Assembly: GCA_022448485.1 (NCBI GenBank)
Contig: JAKUUI010000005.1
Location: 1-64,000 of the forward strand
Direction of reading: 5' to 3'
From: SAR324 cluster bacterium
Lineage (GTDB): Bacteria; SAR324; NAC60-12
DNA: 64,000 bases
In this document: one piece after another, positions 8,723 to 18,700 of the stretch
Layout: every line of letters begins with the position of its first letter
Numbering within the stretch: position 1 is the stretch's first letter
Program-made: the position numbers and the translations under genes
The notes under the pieces: generated by a model
Database searches by the model: none
Told to the model about the DNA's origin: nothing
Seen by the model: only the letters and a program-made list of their open reading frames with translations

Positions 8723-10978
8723 GTGTTTGTGAAAACTAGAATGTCCAAGATAGCTAAATCTAAAATTGCAGCAGGTATTTACTGGCTGGAAGTTCCAGAG
8801 GCTGAATTATTCGTGCTCTGCGGATGTCCCGCGGACAGTGTCAAGCATTTGATGAAAGCCGGTAAGATCTCCAACATAGAAGAAGAAATCGATTTTTCAA
8901 AATCCGGATCTGATCAAACTCAACATACACATGGCACAGTAACAAATGAAACTGGGCCAAATGCCATTCTTCTTTCCGATTTGAGTGTACAAAATGGAGA
9001 CATTGCTAATTTAGCAGAGTTCCCAGTACTACAGATGCTCTACCGTCAGGGCATGCTTTTGCCTAATCACCCCAACAATACCGGAGCCAAACCACTCCTC
9101 ATAGGTCACAAAAACATGGTTAGCGCCCAAATGAATTACATTCACCGGGGCAACTATGGTTTGACAAGCCTGGAGGAAATCCTTGAGGCGGGGATTACTC
9201 GAGTGCAAGCAGAAGAAATGATGCGCATTAAACTCTTCTTTGCCTTTGGTGAAATTCATCCCAGTAGTGATCTGCTTGAAGCCAGAATCGTCGACCAAAA
9301 ACCTGTCGAAATCCTAAACGGAGTCTGGGTAGTCAGGAAAAACATTAACTGCTATGAGTTCCTTTATCAGGATGAACGTGTAGAAGTAGACTTGAACCTA
9401 GGAAAAAACGAAAGCTATGAGACTCCTTATAAACTGGAAAACCACCACTTCAAAAGAGAATATTTTTCCATCGTACATACTGGTGAGGGGGATGGCTGGG
9501 ATATCAATCGGCCATGCATGGCCAGCGTTCTGAGTTTTCAAGGGAAAATTTTTTTAATCGATGTTGGTCCCAACATTGCGTACACCTTGAATGCAATAGG
9601 TGTCGATACCAATGAGGTGGAGGGTATTTTTCATACTCATGCACACGACGATCATTTTGCTGGACTGGCTTCTCTCATCAGAACAAATCACCGGATCAAG
9701 TATTACTCCACACCACTGGTTCGAGCATCTGTATCTAAAAAACTGTGCTCACTTTTATCAATCAAGGAAAATACCTTTAAAGATTATTTTGAAGTTTGCG
9801 ATTTGGAGTTTGATAAATGGAACAACATTAACGGACTGGAAGTTCAGCCTGTATTTTCTCCACATCCTGTTGAAACAAATATTCTGTTTTTCAGAACTCT
9901 GTGGGAAAACGGTTATTCAACATACGCCCATTTAGCAGACGTGGCATCTCATGATGTTTTGAAAAAGATGGTTGAAGAAGATAAGAAAATGCCTGGCATC
10001 AGCAAAAAGCTAATGAAAAAAGTATGGGGAGATTATCTCAGCCCTGTGCAGGTAAAGAAAATCGATATTGGCGGCGGAATTATTCACGGTAAGGCTAAAG
10101 ATTTTAAGGCTGATAAATCTGAAAAAATTATATTGGCTCACACCGCACACAAATTGACACAAGATGAAAAAATAATTGGTTGCGGTGTCACTTTTGGAAG
10201 TACGGATATGCTGATTGAAGGACATGAGGATTATGCCTTGGAGTTCGGAGGAGATTATTTGCGCGGATATTATCCAAAAGTAGAAGATAGTGAAATTCAC
10301 TTGCTGTTGAATTGTGAACGTGAGTCTGTCAGTGTTGGAACTATTTTGCTCAGAGATCAGGAAATTCCCGAATATGTCTGTTTGGTACTTACGGGCGTAG
10401 CAGAGTTGCTTTCTACGAAAGAAAAAACTAGTTATCAGTTATCCAGTGGATCACTAATTGGCGATCTCGCGGTTCTTTTTGGATTAAAAAGCAAGGGAAC
10501 ATATCGCGCATTGAGTTATATTGAAACTCTCAAAATTCCAGCTGTTTTGTTCAAAGAATTTGTAAATCGCAACCAGCTTATGAAACAGCTTCAAAAAACC
10601 CAGGAGACAATTGAATTCTTAGAGCAAACCTGGTTATTCGGCGAATCAATTTCATCTCCCATTCAAAGCCGGATTGCTCAGAGCATAACGGCCAAAAAAT
10701 ACAAGAAAGGTGAAAAAATAGAGTGCACCGGACTAATGCTGGTGAAAAAAGGGAAAGTGGAACTAACAAGCCGGAAAAGTGGAAAACAGGAGAGACAGCT
10801 TATGGTGAAAGAAGGGGATTTTTGGGGTGGTGAAAAAATGATCTCAAATGAAAATATAAGCGTGAATGCAAGAGCCAATACTTCAACAACAATCTATAAC
10901 ATCACTGATATTGAAATCCTTCAGCAGATTCCGATTGTTCGCTGGAAAATGCTTGAACAAACTGAAAAACGAGAATAA
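8723..10978 (+). CDS. metallo-beta-lactamase-fold protein with C-terminal cyclic-nucleotide-binding-like domain(s)
   Basis: MBL motif GIFHTHAHDDHFAGL; later ILLRDQEIPEYVCLVLTGVAELL...LSSGSLIGDLAVLFG and a second KGEKIECTGLMLVKKGKVEL...VKEGDFWGGE. Confidence 0.75.
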   Translation: MFVKTRMSKIAKSKIAAGIYWLEVPEAELFVLCGCPADSVKHLMKAGKISNIEEEIDFSKSGSDQTQHTHGTVTNETGPNAILLSDLSVQNGDIANLAEFPVLQMLYRQGMLLPNHPNNTGAKPLLIGHKNMVSAQMNYIHRGNYGLTSLEEILEAGITRVQAEEMMRIKLFFAFGEIHPSSDLLEARIVDQKPVEILNGVWVVRKNINCYEFLYQDERVEVDLNLGKNESYETPYKLENHHFKREYFSIVHTGEGDGWDINRPCMASVLSFQGKIFLIDVGPNIAYTLNAIGVDTNEVEGIFHTHAHDDHFAGLASLIRTNHRIKYYSTPLVRASVSKKLCSLLSIKENTFKDYFEVCDLEFDKWNNINGLEVQPVFSPHPVETNILFFRTLWENGYSTYAHLADVASHDVLKKMVEEDKKMPGISKKLMKKVWGDYLSPVQVKKIDIGGGIIHGKAKDFKADKSEKIILAHTAHKLTQDEKIIGCGVTFGSTDMLIEGHEDYALEFGGDYLRGYYPKVEDSEIHLLLNCERESVSVGTILLRDQEIPEYVCLVLTGVAELLSTKEKTSYQLSSGSLIGDLAVLFGLKSKGTYRALSYIETLKIPAVLFKEFVNRNQLMKQLQKTQETIEFLEQTWLFGESISSPIQSRIAQSITAKKYKKGEKIECTGLMLVKKGKVELTSRKSGKQERQLMVKEGDFWGGEKMISNENISVNARANTSTTIYNITDIEILQQIPIVRWKMLEQTEKRE

Positions 10979-10999
10979 CTAACCACTAGCAGAGGTCTT

Positions 11000-11779
11000 C
11001 TACAAACTTACAATTGAATCTGAGCACTTACAACCCTGCTGGTCCAGCGGATTACTAAAGACATCCATAAATAACCGACTTACTTTTTCCTTATTCCGGG
11101 CGACCATTTCATCGATTTTATCCAGCTGAATTGATCCACTTTCCATTCCTGTTGCCATATTAACCACAAAACCTACGGACGCATAACACAACCCAAGTTC
11201 TTTCGCCAAAACCACTTCCGGAACATTCGTCATTCCGACCACGTCTGCACCCCATTGCTTCATCATCTTGATTTCAGCTTCAGTTTCTAAACGCGGTCCT
11301 TCAGTACAAATATAAACAGCTCCTCCCTTAAACCGGACATCTTGCAGCTTTGCTGTTTCAAGCAGTTGTTTCCGTAGATTGCTGCAATATGGATCATCCA
11401 TATTGACGTGCCTTACTCCTTCTGAGCCACCCTCAAAAAAAGTCTGTGGACGTTGTCTGGTCATGTCCAGAAAATCAGATAGCAGCACCAACGCGCCTGT
11501 TTGATAATCCGGATTCAAAGAGCCAACTGCTGCTGTTGAAAAAATCTGTTTAACTCCAAGTTCCTGCAGAGCTTTCAAATTTGCACGGTAATTTATGCGG
11601 TGCGGCGGGGTTCCATGTTCCTTCCCATGTCGAGCAAGGAAAACAATAGAATTTCCTTCAATTTCTGTAATATCAACTTCAATCTCTCCGTATTCCGTTT
11701 TTACAGTTTCCTGAAATGAAGTGACACCACTGTCATAAACTCCAGTTCCACCTATGATTGCATATTGGATTGGCTTCAT
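11000..11779 (-). CDS. mtnP: S-methyl-5'-thioadenosine phosphorylase family
   Basis: IIGGTGVYDSG, RHGKEHGTPPHRINYRAN, CTEGPRLETEAEI, GMTNVPE. Confidence 0.92.
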   Translation of the reverse strand: MKPIQYAIIGGTGVYDSGVTSFQETVKTEYGEIEVDITEIEGNSIVFLARHGKEHGTPPHRINYRANLKALQELGVKQIFSTAAVGSLNPDYQTGALVLLSDFLDMTRQRPQTFFEGGSEGVRHVNMDDPYCSNLRKQLLETAKLQDVRFKGGAVYICTEGPRLETEAEIKMMKQWGADVVGMTNVPEVVLAKELGLCYASVGFVVNMATGMESGSIQLDKIDEMVARNKEKVSRLFMDVFSNPLDQQGCKCSDSIVSL

Positions 11780-11832
11780 GAAATTTTGATAGACGGCGGG
11801 ACTTTATAGCAAAAACACTGTTATTAGATATG

Positions 11833-11991
11833 CTATCCTAGAAATTCTGATTCAAGCATTTCAATCCGCTCTAACATATTTCCAGTTAGCCAAATATCTT
11901 TTCCCAGGATTGGTTCGCCGACAATTCGCTCGTAGCGACTCACCAGAAATCTAGCCATTGCTTCATTACTTTGTTCGCTTGTAATACTCAT
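11833..11991 (-). CDS. small hypothetical protein (52 aa), paralogue of the 12089-12262 product
   Basis: MSITSEQSNEAMARFLVSRYERIVGEPILGKDIWLTGNMLERIEMLESEFLG aligns to its neighbour along its length. Confidence 0.65.
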   Translation of the reverse strand: MSITSEQSNEAMARFLVSRYERIVGEPILGKDIWLTGNMLERIEMLESEFLG

Positions 11992-12088
11992 TTTTTGTCC
12001 TAGATGCTTTTTATAGTGCAAAAAATATTATAAATTTTGATGAGTGTGGTAGCTGTTCAAATAAAAAAATATTCTGCAAATAGAACTA

Positions 12089-12262
12089 CTATCCCAGAAA
12101 ATCCGAATCACGTGTTTCAATCAGCTCCAACGTATCCTCAGTCAGCCAGATATCACTTCCCAAAATCGGTTCGCCAACAACTCTTTCATAGCGGCGGATT
12201 GAACCTCCACGATCCAAAAACCTAGTCATTGCTGCATTAATTTGATCACGTGTAATACTCAT
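12089..12262 (-). CDS. small hypothetical protein (57 aa), tandem paralogue
   Basis: MSITRDQINAAMTRFLDRGGSIRRYERVVGEPILGSDIWLTEDTLELIETRDSDFLG. Confidence 0.68.
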   Translation of the reverse strand: MSITRDQINAAMTRFLDRGGSIRRYERVVGEPILGSDIWLTEDTLELIETRDSDFLG

Positions 12263-12388
12263 ATGACTATCTCCTAAGTAATTGAAATATATAATCTTCA
12301 CTACCATTAATGAAACAGATTTTAATGGCCAGTATCTATAAATTCTGCAATATGCAGGCCAGAAGAAATTTTTATTATTTTTTTCTAA

Positions 12389-13240
12389 TTAAATTAAAAC
12401 CTCATAATGAGCCAATATCACACCGGCCGCTACCATTAAAGTAGATAATAGATGCCTTGCTGTAGTTTCCTCTTTAAGAACCCAGATACTCATCAGAGCG
12501 GCAATTACCACGCTACTTTCCCTGAGCGCTGACACCAGGGCGATCGGAGCGTACTGCATGGCCCAGACGACAATTCCATATGCAGAAACTGACAAAATTC
12601 CGCCCGGCACAGCATATTTCCAGTTTTGATGTATTGAACGAATAATTGCACGTTTGCGCAGAAACACTGTTATTCCTAACAATGGCCAACACTCTAATGC
12701 CATTAACCAAAGTACATATGAAGCAGCATTTCCAGAGGAACGAACACCTAATCCATCAGCAAGTGTATAAGCTGCAATGAAACTTCCAGTGGCCAGTGCA
12801 TAATAAATTGGTCGGAGCGAATGCCTCATAGACAATGTTTTCCTAAACATAAGGCTAAAAATACCTAGTGAAATCAATCCAATAGCTAACATCATTTGGA
12901 AGGTAAGTTCTTCTCCAATCCAAAACACAGAAACAAATCCCAGTAATAGTGGAGAAGTGCCTCTTGCAATGGGATAAACCTGGCCTAGGTCACCATGTAC
13001 ATAGGCTTTGACTAAAAATAACTGGTAGCCTAAATGCAGCACCACTGATGCCAAAAGATACGGCCAGCTTTCCACGTTGGGAAGTGGTAGTAATGGTACT
13101 GCTATCATTCCAATCGCTCCAGTGACAAGATGAATGGTTGCCATCGTCACCAGATGATCTCCGCTTTGCTTGACAAAAAGATTCCAACTTGCATGCATGA
13201 ATGCAGAAAAAAGCACCATTGATAAAACAAAAAATGTCAT
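12389..13240 (-). CDS. EamA/DMT-family permease
   Basis: About 10 hydrophobic segments; internal duplication typical of EamA; YALATGSFIAAYTLADGLGVR. Confidence 0.85.
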   Translation of the reverse strand: MTFFVLSMVLFSAFMHASWNLFVKQSGDHLVTMATIHLVTGAIGMIAVPLLPLPNVESWPYLLASVVLHLGYQLFLVKAYVHGDLGQVYPIARGTSPLLLGFVSVFWIGEELTFQMMLAIGLISLGIFSLMFRKTLSMRHSLRPIYYALATGSFIAAYTLADGLGVRSSGNAASYVLWLMALECWPLLGITVFLRKRAIIRSIHQNWKYAVPGGILSVSAYGIVVWAMQYAPIALVSALRESSVVIAALMSIWVLKEETTARHLLSTLMVAAGVILAHYEVLI

Positions 13241-13383
13241 AAATATTTATAAGAATAATTAAGATTGTCTCTCGGCCTTTTGAGTAGGGTACAAGACAAC
13301 GGCATGCCGATTGTATAACGTTTTGTTGATGTTTTTACAAGTTCTGCTTTTTCGCATTCCGGTAAGACTAAGATTGAATATCA

Positions 13384-14238
13384 ATGAGAACATTTTTAGA
13401 CAGATTACACGACCTTAAATTAAAAGAGGTAGCACAACGTCAAATTAAAATCTCTGAAAAAAACTTGCGTGACCAAGTTGAAACGCTTGGTTTGGCTTCG
13501 GCTTTCCGCTCTTGCCTGCTGAGAGCTCCGGGTGAACCAATATCACTGATTTCTGAAGTAAAATCGAGGGCTCCAGGACGTAATAATGTCGATAGACTTG
13601 TTCCGGAAGATGTAGTGTCCGATTTTGAGGCTGGAGGTGCAAAAGCCATTTCAGTATTAACGGATGAAAAATGGTTTGGAGGTTCTCTCGAAACTCTCGA
13701 AAAAGCCCATAAGGTGACTGCTTTGCCTCTGCTGCATAAAGACTTCATTGTAACTTCCTACCAGCTACTGGAGGGACGTGTCCGCGGCGCAAGCGCAGCT
13801 TTAATTTTGGCGTATTATTTTCAAGAAACAGAATTACTTCAAATCATAGATGAAACAAGAAAATTTGGTTTGGAAGCGGTAGTGGAATGTTCATTGGAAA
13901 ATGAATTGCCAAGAGTACTTGCCGTTAATCCGGACATTCTGATGATAAATAATCGGGCAATTGCCGCAATTCCGGAAGAACCTGCTGCTACATATGACCA
14001 AGGCAGTATTGATGTGATTTCAGCATGGTGGGAGCGCAACCCGGATTTAAGATCCTGGAAGAAACAGGCAGGAAAACTTTTGATCAGTGCCAGTTGTGTC
14101 AATTCGGCAGAAGATATTAAAAGTCTTTTGAAAATCCCCTGTGATGCAGCACTTATCGGGAATGCCGCAATGGCCGCTCCGGATCGTATTGAATTTTTAC
14201 GATCTCTCAACAAGACTGCAAACGAATCTTCAACGTAA
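13384..14238 (+). CDS. trpC: indole-3-glycerol-phosphate synthase-like (divergent TrpC)
   Basis: AISVLTDEKWFGGSLETLE, LPLLHKDFIVTSYQLLEGR, LEAVVE, INNR, ALIGNAAM; SESG replaced by SASC. Confidence 0.82.
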   Translation: MRTFLDRLHDLKLKEVAQRQIKISEKNLRDQVETLGLASAFRSCLLRAPGEPISLISEVKSRAPGRNNVDRLVPEDVVSDFEAGGAKAISVLTDEKWFGGSLETLEKAHKVTALPLLHKDFIVTSYQLLEGRVRGASAALILAYYFQETELLQIIDETRKFGLEAVVECSLENELPRVLAVNPDILMINNRAIAAIPEEPAATYDQGSIDVISAWWERNPDLRSWKKQAGKLLISASCVNSAEDIKSLLKIPCDAALIGNAAMAAPDRIEFLRSLNKTANESST

Positions 14239-14252
14239 ATAAAATTAACTCA

Positions 14253-14687
14253 ATGAAAAAAACAACTGATGCAGAATTAAGTATTTTGGTGGTGGATGAT
14301 GACGAAAATATCCGCATGGTACTCCATCAATCTTTGGAAAAAGAAGGTTATCATGTAAGCACTGCAAAAAACGCAGAGGAAGCGTTGAACACATTGCAAC
14401 GCAGTTTCTTTCATGTTGTTATAACGGATATTATGATGGGTGAGATGAGCGGTGTGGAATTATTGCAACAGATCAAAGAAATGAATTCCCTGATGCAGAT
14501 TTTTGTTATGACATCGCACAGCACATTACCGCACGTCATACAATGCATGCAGGGTGGGGCCTATGACTTTTTTGAAAAACCACTCAAGATTGAAGATATC
14601 TTAATTTCACTTGGTGAGGCATCCCGCCGTGCAGCTCGCTGGAGCACACTTTACAGTCGCCTTTCCTTATCTTCAAAAGAAAAATAG
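14253..14687 (+). CDS. single-domain response regulator
   Basis: LVVDDDENIR, ITDIMMGEMSG, MTSHSTL, FFEKP. Confidence 0.9.
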   Translation: MKKTTDAELSILVVDDDENIRMVLHQSLEKEGYHVSTAKNAEEALNTLQRSFFHVVITDIMMGEMSGVELLQQIKEMNSLMQIFVMTSHSTLPHVIQCMQGGAYDFFEKPLKIEDILISLGEASRRAARWSTLYSRLSLSSKEK

Positions 14688-14704
14688 AAAGTATATCAGG
14701 TAAT

Positions 14705-15745
14705 TCAAACCTGACGAGAAACAATATAATCTGCAATATCTGCAAGAGATTGTCTAAGATCTGTTTCCGGGAAATTTTCTATACTGCGCTGAGCTTCAGC
14801 AGCATACTGTTTGGCGTGATTTATAGCGTAGGTGATGGAACCATAGCATTGCATCAAACCGATCACCTCATCAATTTGCGGTTTCTCAATTTCCGTTTGG
14901 GAGAGAATAGAATGCAACCGCTTCTTGTCAGAAACATTTACTTTTTCCAGCAAGTGACTCAAGGGGAGGGTGATTTTGCGTTCCTGTAAATCTCCGCCCA
15001 CCGGCTTTCCTGTTTTTACCTCATCCGAATAATCGAGAGCATCATCCACAATCTGAAAAGAAACTCCGATTGCCATTCCGTAATCATACAGCAGATTCAC
15101 AGATTTTCCTGAAGCACCGGCCAGTAAAGCCCCCGTTTTGATTGCAGTTGCAAAAAGACAGGCAGTTTTGTTGATGATGATTTCAAGATATTCTTCTTCG
15201 TTTACCGATTTGAATGAGCGTGTCAGCTGTAATAATTCACCTCGTGCCATTCTTGTCGTTGTATCTGACATCAGTTCCAAAACTTCCGGATTACGCAATT
15301 TGGTAAGACGGTAAAATGCCATAGCCAGAAGATAGTCTCCGGAAAGGACGCTGACCTCATTCCCCCATAACCTGCAAGCTGCTTGCTTGGCTCTTCGAGT
15401 TTCCGCTCCATCAACCACATCATCGTGCAAGAGAGTTGCTGTATGTAAATATTCAATAACTTGAGCTGCCTTCATAACTCGTTCATCCACCCCTCCAAAC
15501 ATCTTAGCACCTAAAAGTACCAGTGCAGGACGCAAGCGTTTTCCACCGGAATTTAGAATATGTTCAGCAACATTGTTGAGTAACGGAATATCGGTCTGTA
15601 CATCACGAAAAATCTGTGACTCCAGGCGCTTAATGTCAGAGGAAACTACTTTAAGAATTTGTTCTAAACTGACAGGCGGGGCAGTTTTTGGGTTTGCACC
15701 TGTTTTTATTGGTTGGTTCATGACAACTGACACATGATCAAGCAT
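14705..15745 (-). CDS. ispB: polyprenyl (octaprenyl-type) diphosphate synthase
   Basis: GGKRLRPALVLL, ATLLHDDVVDGAETRR, GVSFQIVDDALDY. Confidence 0.9.
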   Translation of the reverse strand: MLDHVSVVMNQPIKTGANPKTAPPVSLEQILKVVSSDIKRLESQIFRDVQTDIPLLNNVAEHILNSGGKRLRPALVLLGAKMFGGVDERVMKAAQVIEYLHTATLLHDDVVDGAETRRAKQAACRLWGNEVSVLSGDYLLAMAFYRLTKLRNPEVLELMSDTTTRMARGELLQLTRSFKSVNEEEYLEIIINKTACLFATAIKTGALLAGASGKSVNLLYDYGMAIGVSFQIVDDALDYSDEVKTGKPVGGDLQERKITLPLSHLLEKVNVSDKKRLHSILSQTEIEKPQIDEVIGLMQCYGSITYAINHAKQYAAEAQRSIENFPETDLRQSLADIADYIVSRQV

Positions 15746-18700
15746 CCACAGGCAGCATCACAAACAGCAAATCACCTTGGTTGACAGTGTTATGGTCCTC
15801 GGCAATTACTCGAGTAACTTTGTATTTTACTTTATCCGTGTATAATGAATCTCCATCCGAACTTTTGTAATCTGCCAATGCTAACTCGGTGAAAACTTTC
15901 ATCGATTCAAGCAGGCACAGAGTTTGATTAACATCAATGATTTGTCCTTCACTGACAAATGGCTCATCATCCTGAGAGGTTGCGCGATAAAACCCTCCCA
16001 TCTGAGGAGAAAGGACTTTCAACTCTTCCGAACCCTCCAGCATAATTGCTTTCTGGTCTAAAGAATTTTTTGTAGTTCCTGAGTCTTTCTTTGCTTCTCT
16101 CAAAAGTTTCTTCGTGTCAGCCTGTGCAAAAAAGTCTGTAAGATATAAAGTGCTGAAACCTCCCTTTTGAAAAGAAGCATCTCGCAAAATAGCACGATTC
16201 AAAGCCAGATTAGTAGAAACACCATGAATTTTCACTTGTTTTAAGTAATCAAGTAAACTATTGATGGCTCCCTTACGTGATTTTCCCCAACAGATAATTT
16301 GCGCAATAAGGCTATCGTAAAAAGGTGAGACTACAGAACCAGAAACAACAGATTGAATAACGCGCACATTTGCTTTTTCGGGGAAAAACACTTCAGTCAC
16401 ATGTCCCGGATCAGGAACAAATCGTAACTCTCCCTCATCGTCCAACTCAACTTTCTCAGCAATTATTCTTAACTCAATAGCATGACCGTTAAGTTTATAA
16501 TCCAACTCTCCAATGCTGTTTCCTTGAGTCACTTCAAACTGTTGGCGTACCAAATCCACTCCGGAAACCATTTCAGAAACCGGATGTTCAACTTGAAGCC
16601 GTGTATTCATTTCCATAAAATACACTTTATTTTCTTCAAGATCATAAATAAATTCGACTGTTCCTGCACCAATGTAATCAATTTCGTCAATCAATTTACC
16701 TGCAAAACTACAGACCTGTTCCCTGATTTTTTTTGGAATTCCAGAAGCAGTTTCCTCAATCAGTTTTTGGTAGTTGCGCTGAACAGAGCAATCACGAATG
16801 CCTAAAAATTTTGAATTTCCATGCATGTCCCTCACGATTTGGGCTTCAAGGTGGCGCATCGAGCCAATATATTTTTCCAAGTACAAATCTCCATTACCAA
16901 ATGCACTCAATGCTTCTTGTGACATTCGAGAGAAAGTGGACTGAAATCGCTTCACTTCACTGACCACCTCAATTCCTTTTCCTCCACCACCATGGGCTGC
17001 TTTAATCAGTACAGGGAAACCAATTTCTGAAGCAACTTCCATTGCATGCGACGGTTCCATTAAAGCACCCTCACTACCAGGAACAACTGGGATTCTTAAT
17101 TTTCTGGCTGTTGCAATTGCATTCGATTTGTTGCCCATTCTGTCCATATTCGCAACACGTGGACCAATAAAGTTGAAACCATGTTCCCGGCAAATACGAG
17201 CGTAATGCGGAGATTCGGACAAAAAACCAATCCCTGGATGAATAGCATCCACGTCCTCTTGCTCTGCAATCCTGATCACGCTCATTCCATTCAGATAACT
17301 TTCCTGCGGAGTATTCCCCCCAATGCAAACCAGACGATCTTTCTCTCGAAGCAACGTTGCCGGATAGCTTTCCATGTCCGGATCGGAAGCTACCAAAACC
17401 ACTTCCAAACCTCCATCTTGCGCACTGCGTACCAAGCGAACTGCCGTGCAACCACGTGCGTGAATCAGCACTCGCTTTATCTCGCCAGTGTGCAAATTTT
17501 CCTGTGTGGAATATATGTGTTCTTCGTCGCCCACAGACAATTGGTATTCACCGGACAATACTCGTGAAATGATCTCCTCTACAGTATGTTTTGCAATGGG
17601 AATTTTTGGATCAATTTCCTGTAGTTTTTCATCAATATCTGCGTCAAATGGATTTTTTACAAGACCATCCATTGTTCCAGGATTGGTTGAGAGATAATTG
17701 GATAAAGTGGAATGCGCCGGTAAGTGACTTTCCACAACCAGCTGACCAGCAAAGGGGATTTGTGATCCAGAAAAATAATAAGTACGAGCAAGCAAATGAG
17801 TCACAAAACTAGCTTGTGCACCTCCGGTACAATCTCGAAAACCAAAACACAACACCGGAAGATCCAAATCTTTTACAAAACGTGTAATTCGTTCATTTAT
17901 GATGGACATTGAAAATAATGAACCCCCGCCTTCTTTTGTCTGCATGCCTGCAGAAGAGATAAAAAAGATCATCGGTAATTTCAGACGCGCGCAGTCATCA
18001 AGCAGGCGGCAAACTTTTTCACAGCTTGCCATATCAAAAGAACCAGCTTGAAACTCTGCGTTACTGACCACCAATCCTACACGGTAAGTTGTTTTTTGTT
18101 TTTTAATTTTTGATTTTTTCCCTCTGACAGACTCTCCATTTTCTTCATGTGTGAATGTTGCCAGCCCAGTCACAACACCGCATGGAGTAACACCGTTCTC
18201 AAGTGCCAGCTCAATCGCATCTCTAAATCCTGGAAATTTCACTGGATTAGAAGTAATCCTATCAGCATGTAGTTCCTTAAAGTCTTTGAAATAATGTCCA
18301 ATAACTTTACTGGAGGTAATGACAGTACTTTTGTATTCCCGCAACAAATTATTAATCAGCAAATCCTTGTAAGATTGATCAAGACGATTCCAAAAATCTT
18401 TAATGCCAATGTTACGTGGAGTTATTTTTCCTTGAAATTTCCCTTTGCCCTGCTGGGCTGCATAGAGTGAAGGCAGCAATCCGGAAAAATAGTAGCGCAC
18501 TACCCCAAACAGCGGTGGACTCATACGGGGAAAAACAACCCTCTTCCACTCACTAATGGTTCCCAAAACTTCATCACAATCTTTGCGGTCAATAAAACTG
18601 GCCAGCCACTTGAAAAAGTGTGATCGTACTGAATTGCTATCTAGCTGCAAAGAGTTTTTTTCAAATTCTTGCATTGCTCCTTCAACAGTTTGCTCGAACA

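Noticed and set aside
13300-13309. CGGCATGCCG palindrome upstream of the trpC-like gene
   Set aside because: A 10-bp palindrome alone is too short to claim as an operator.
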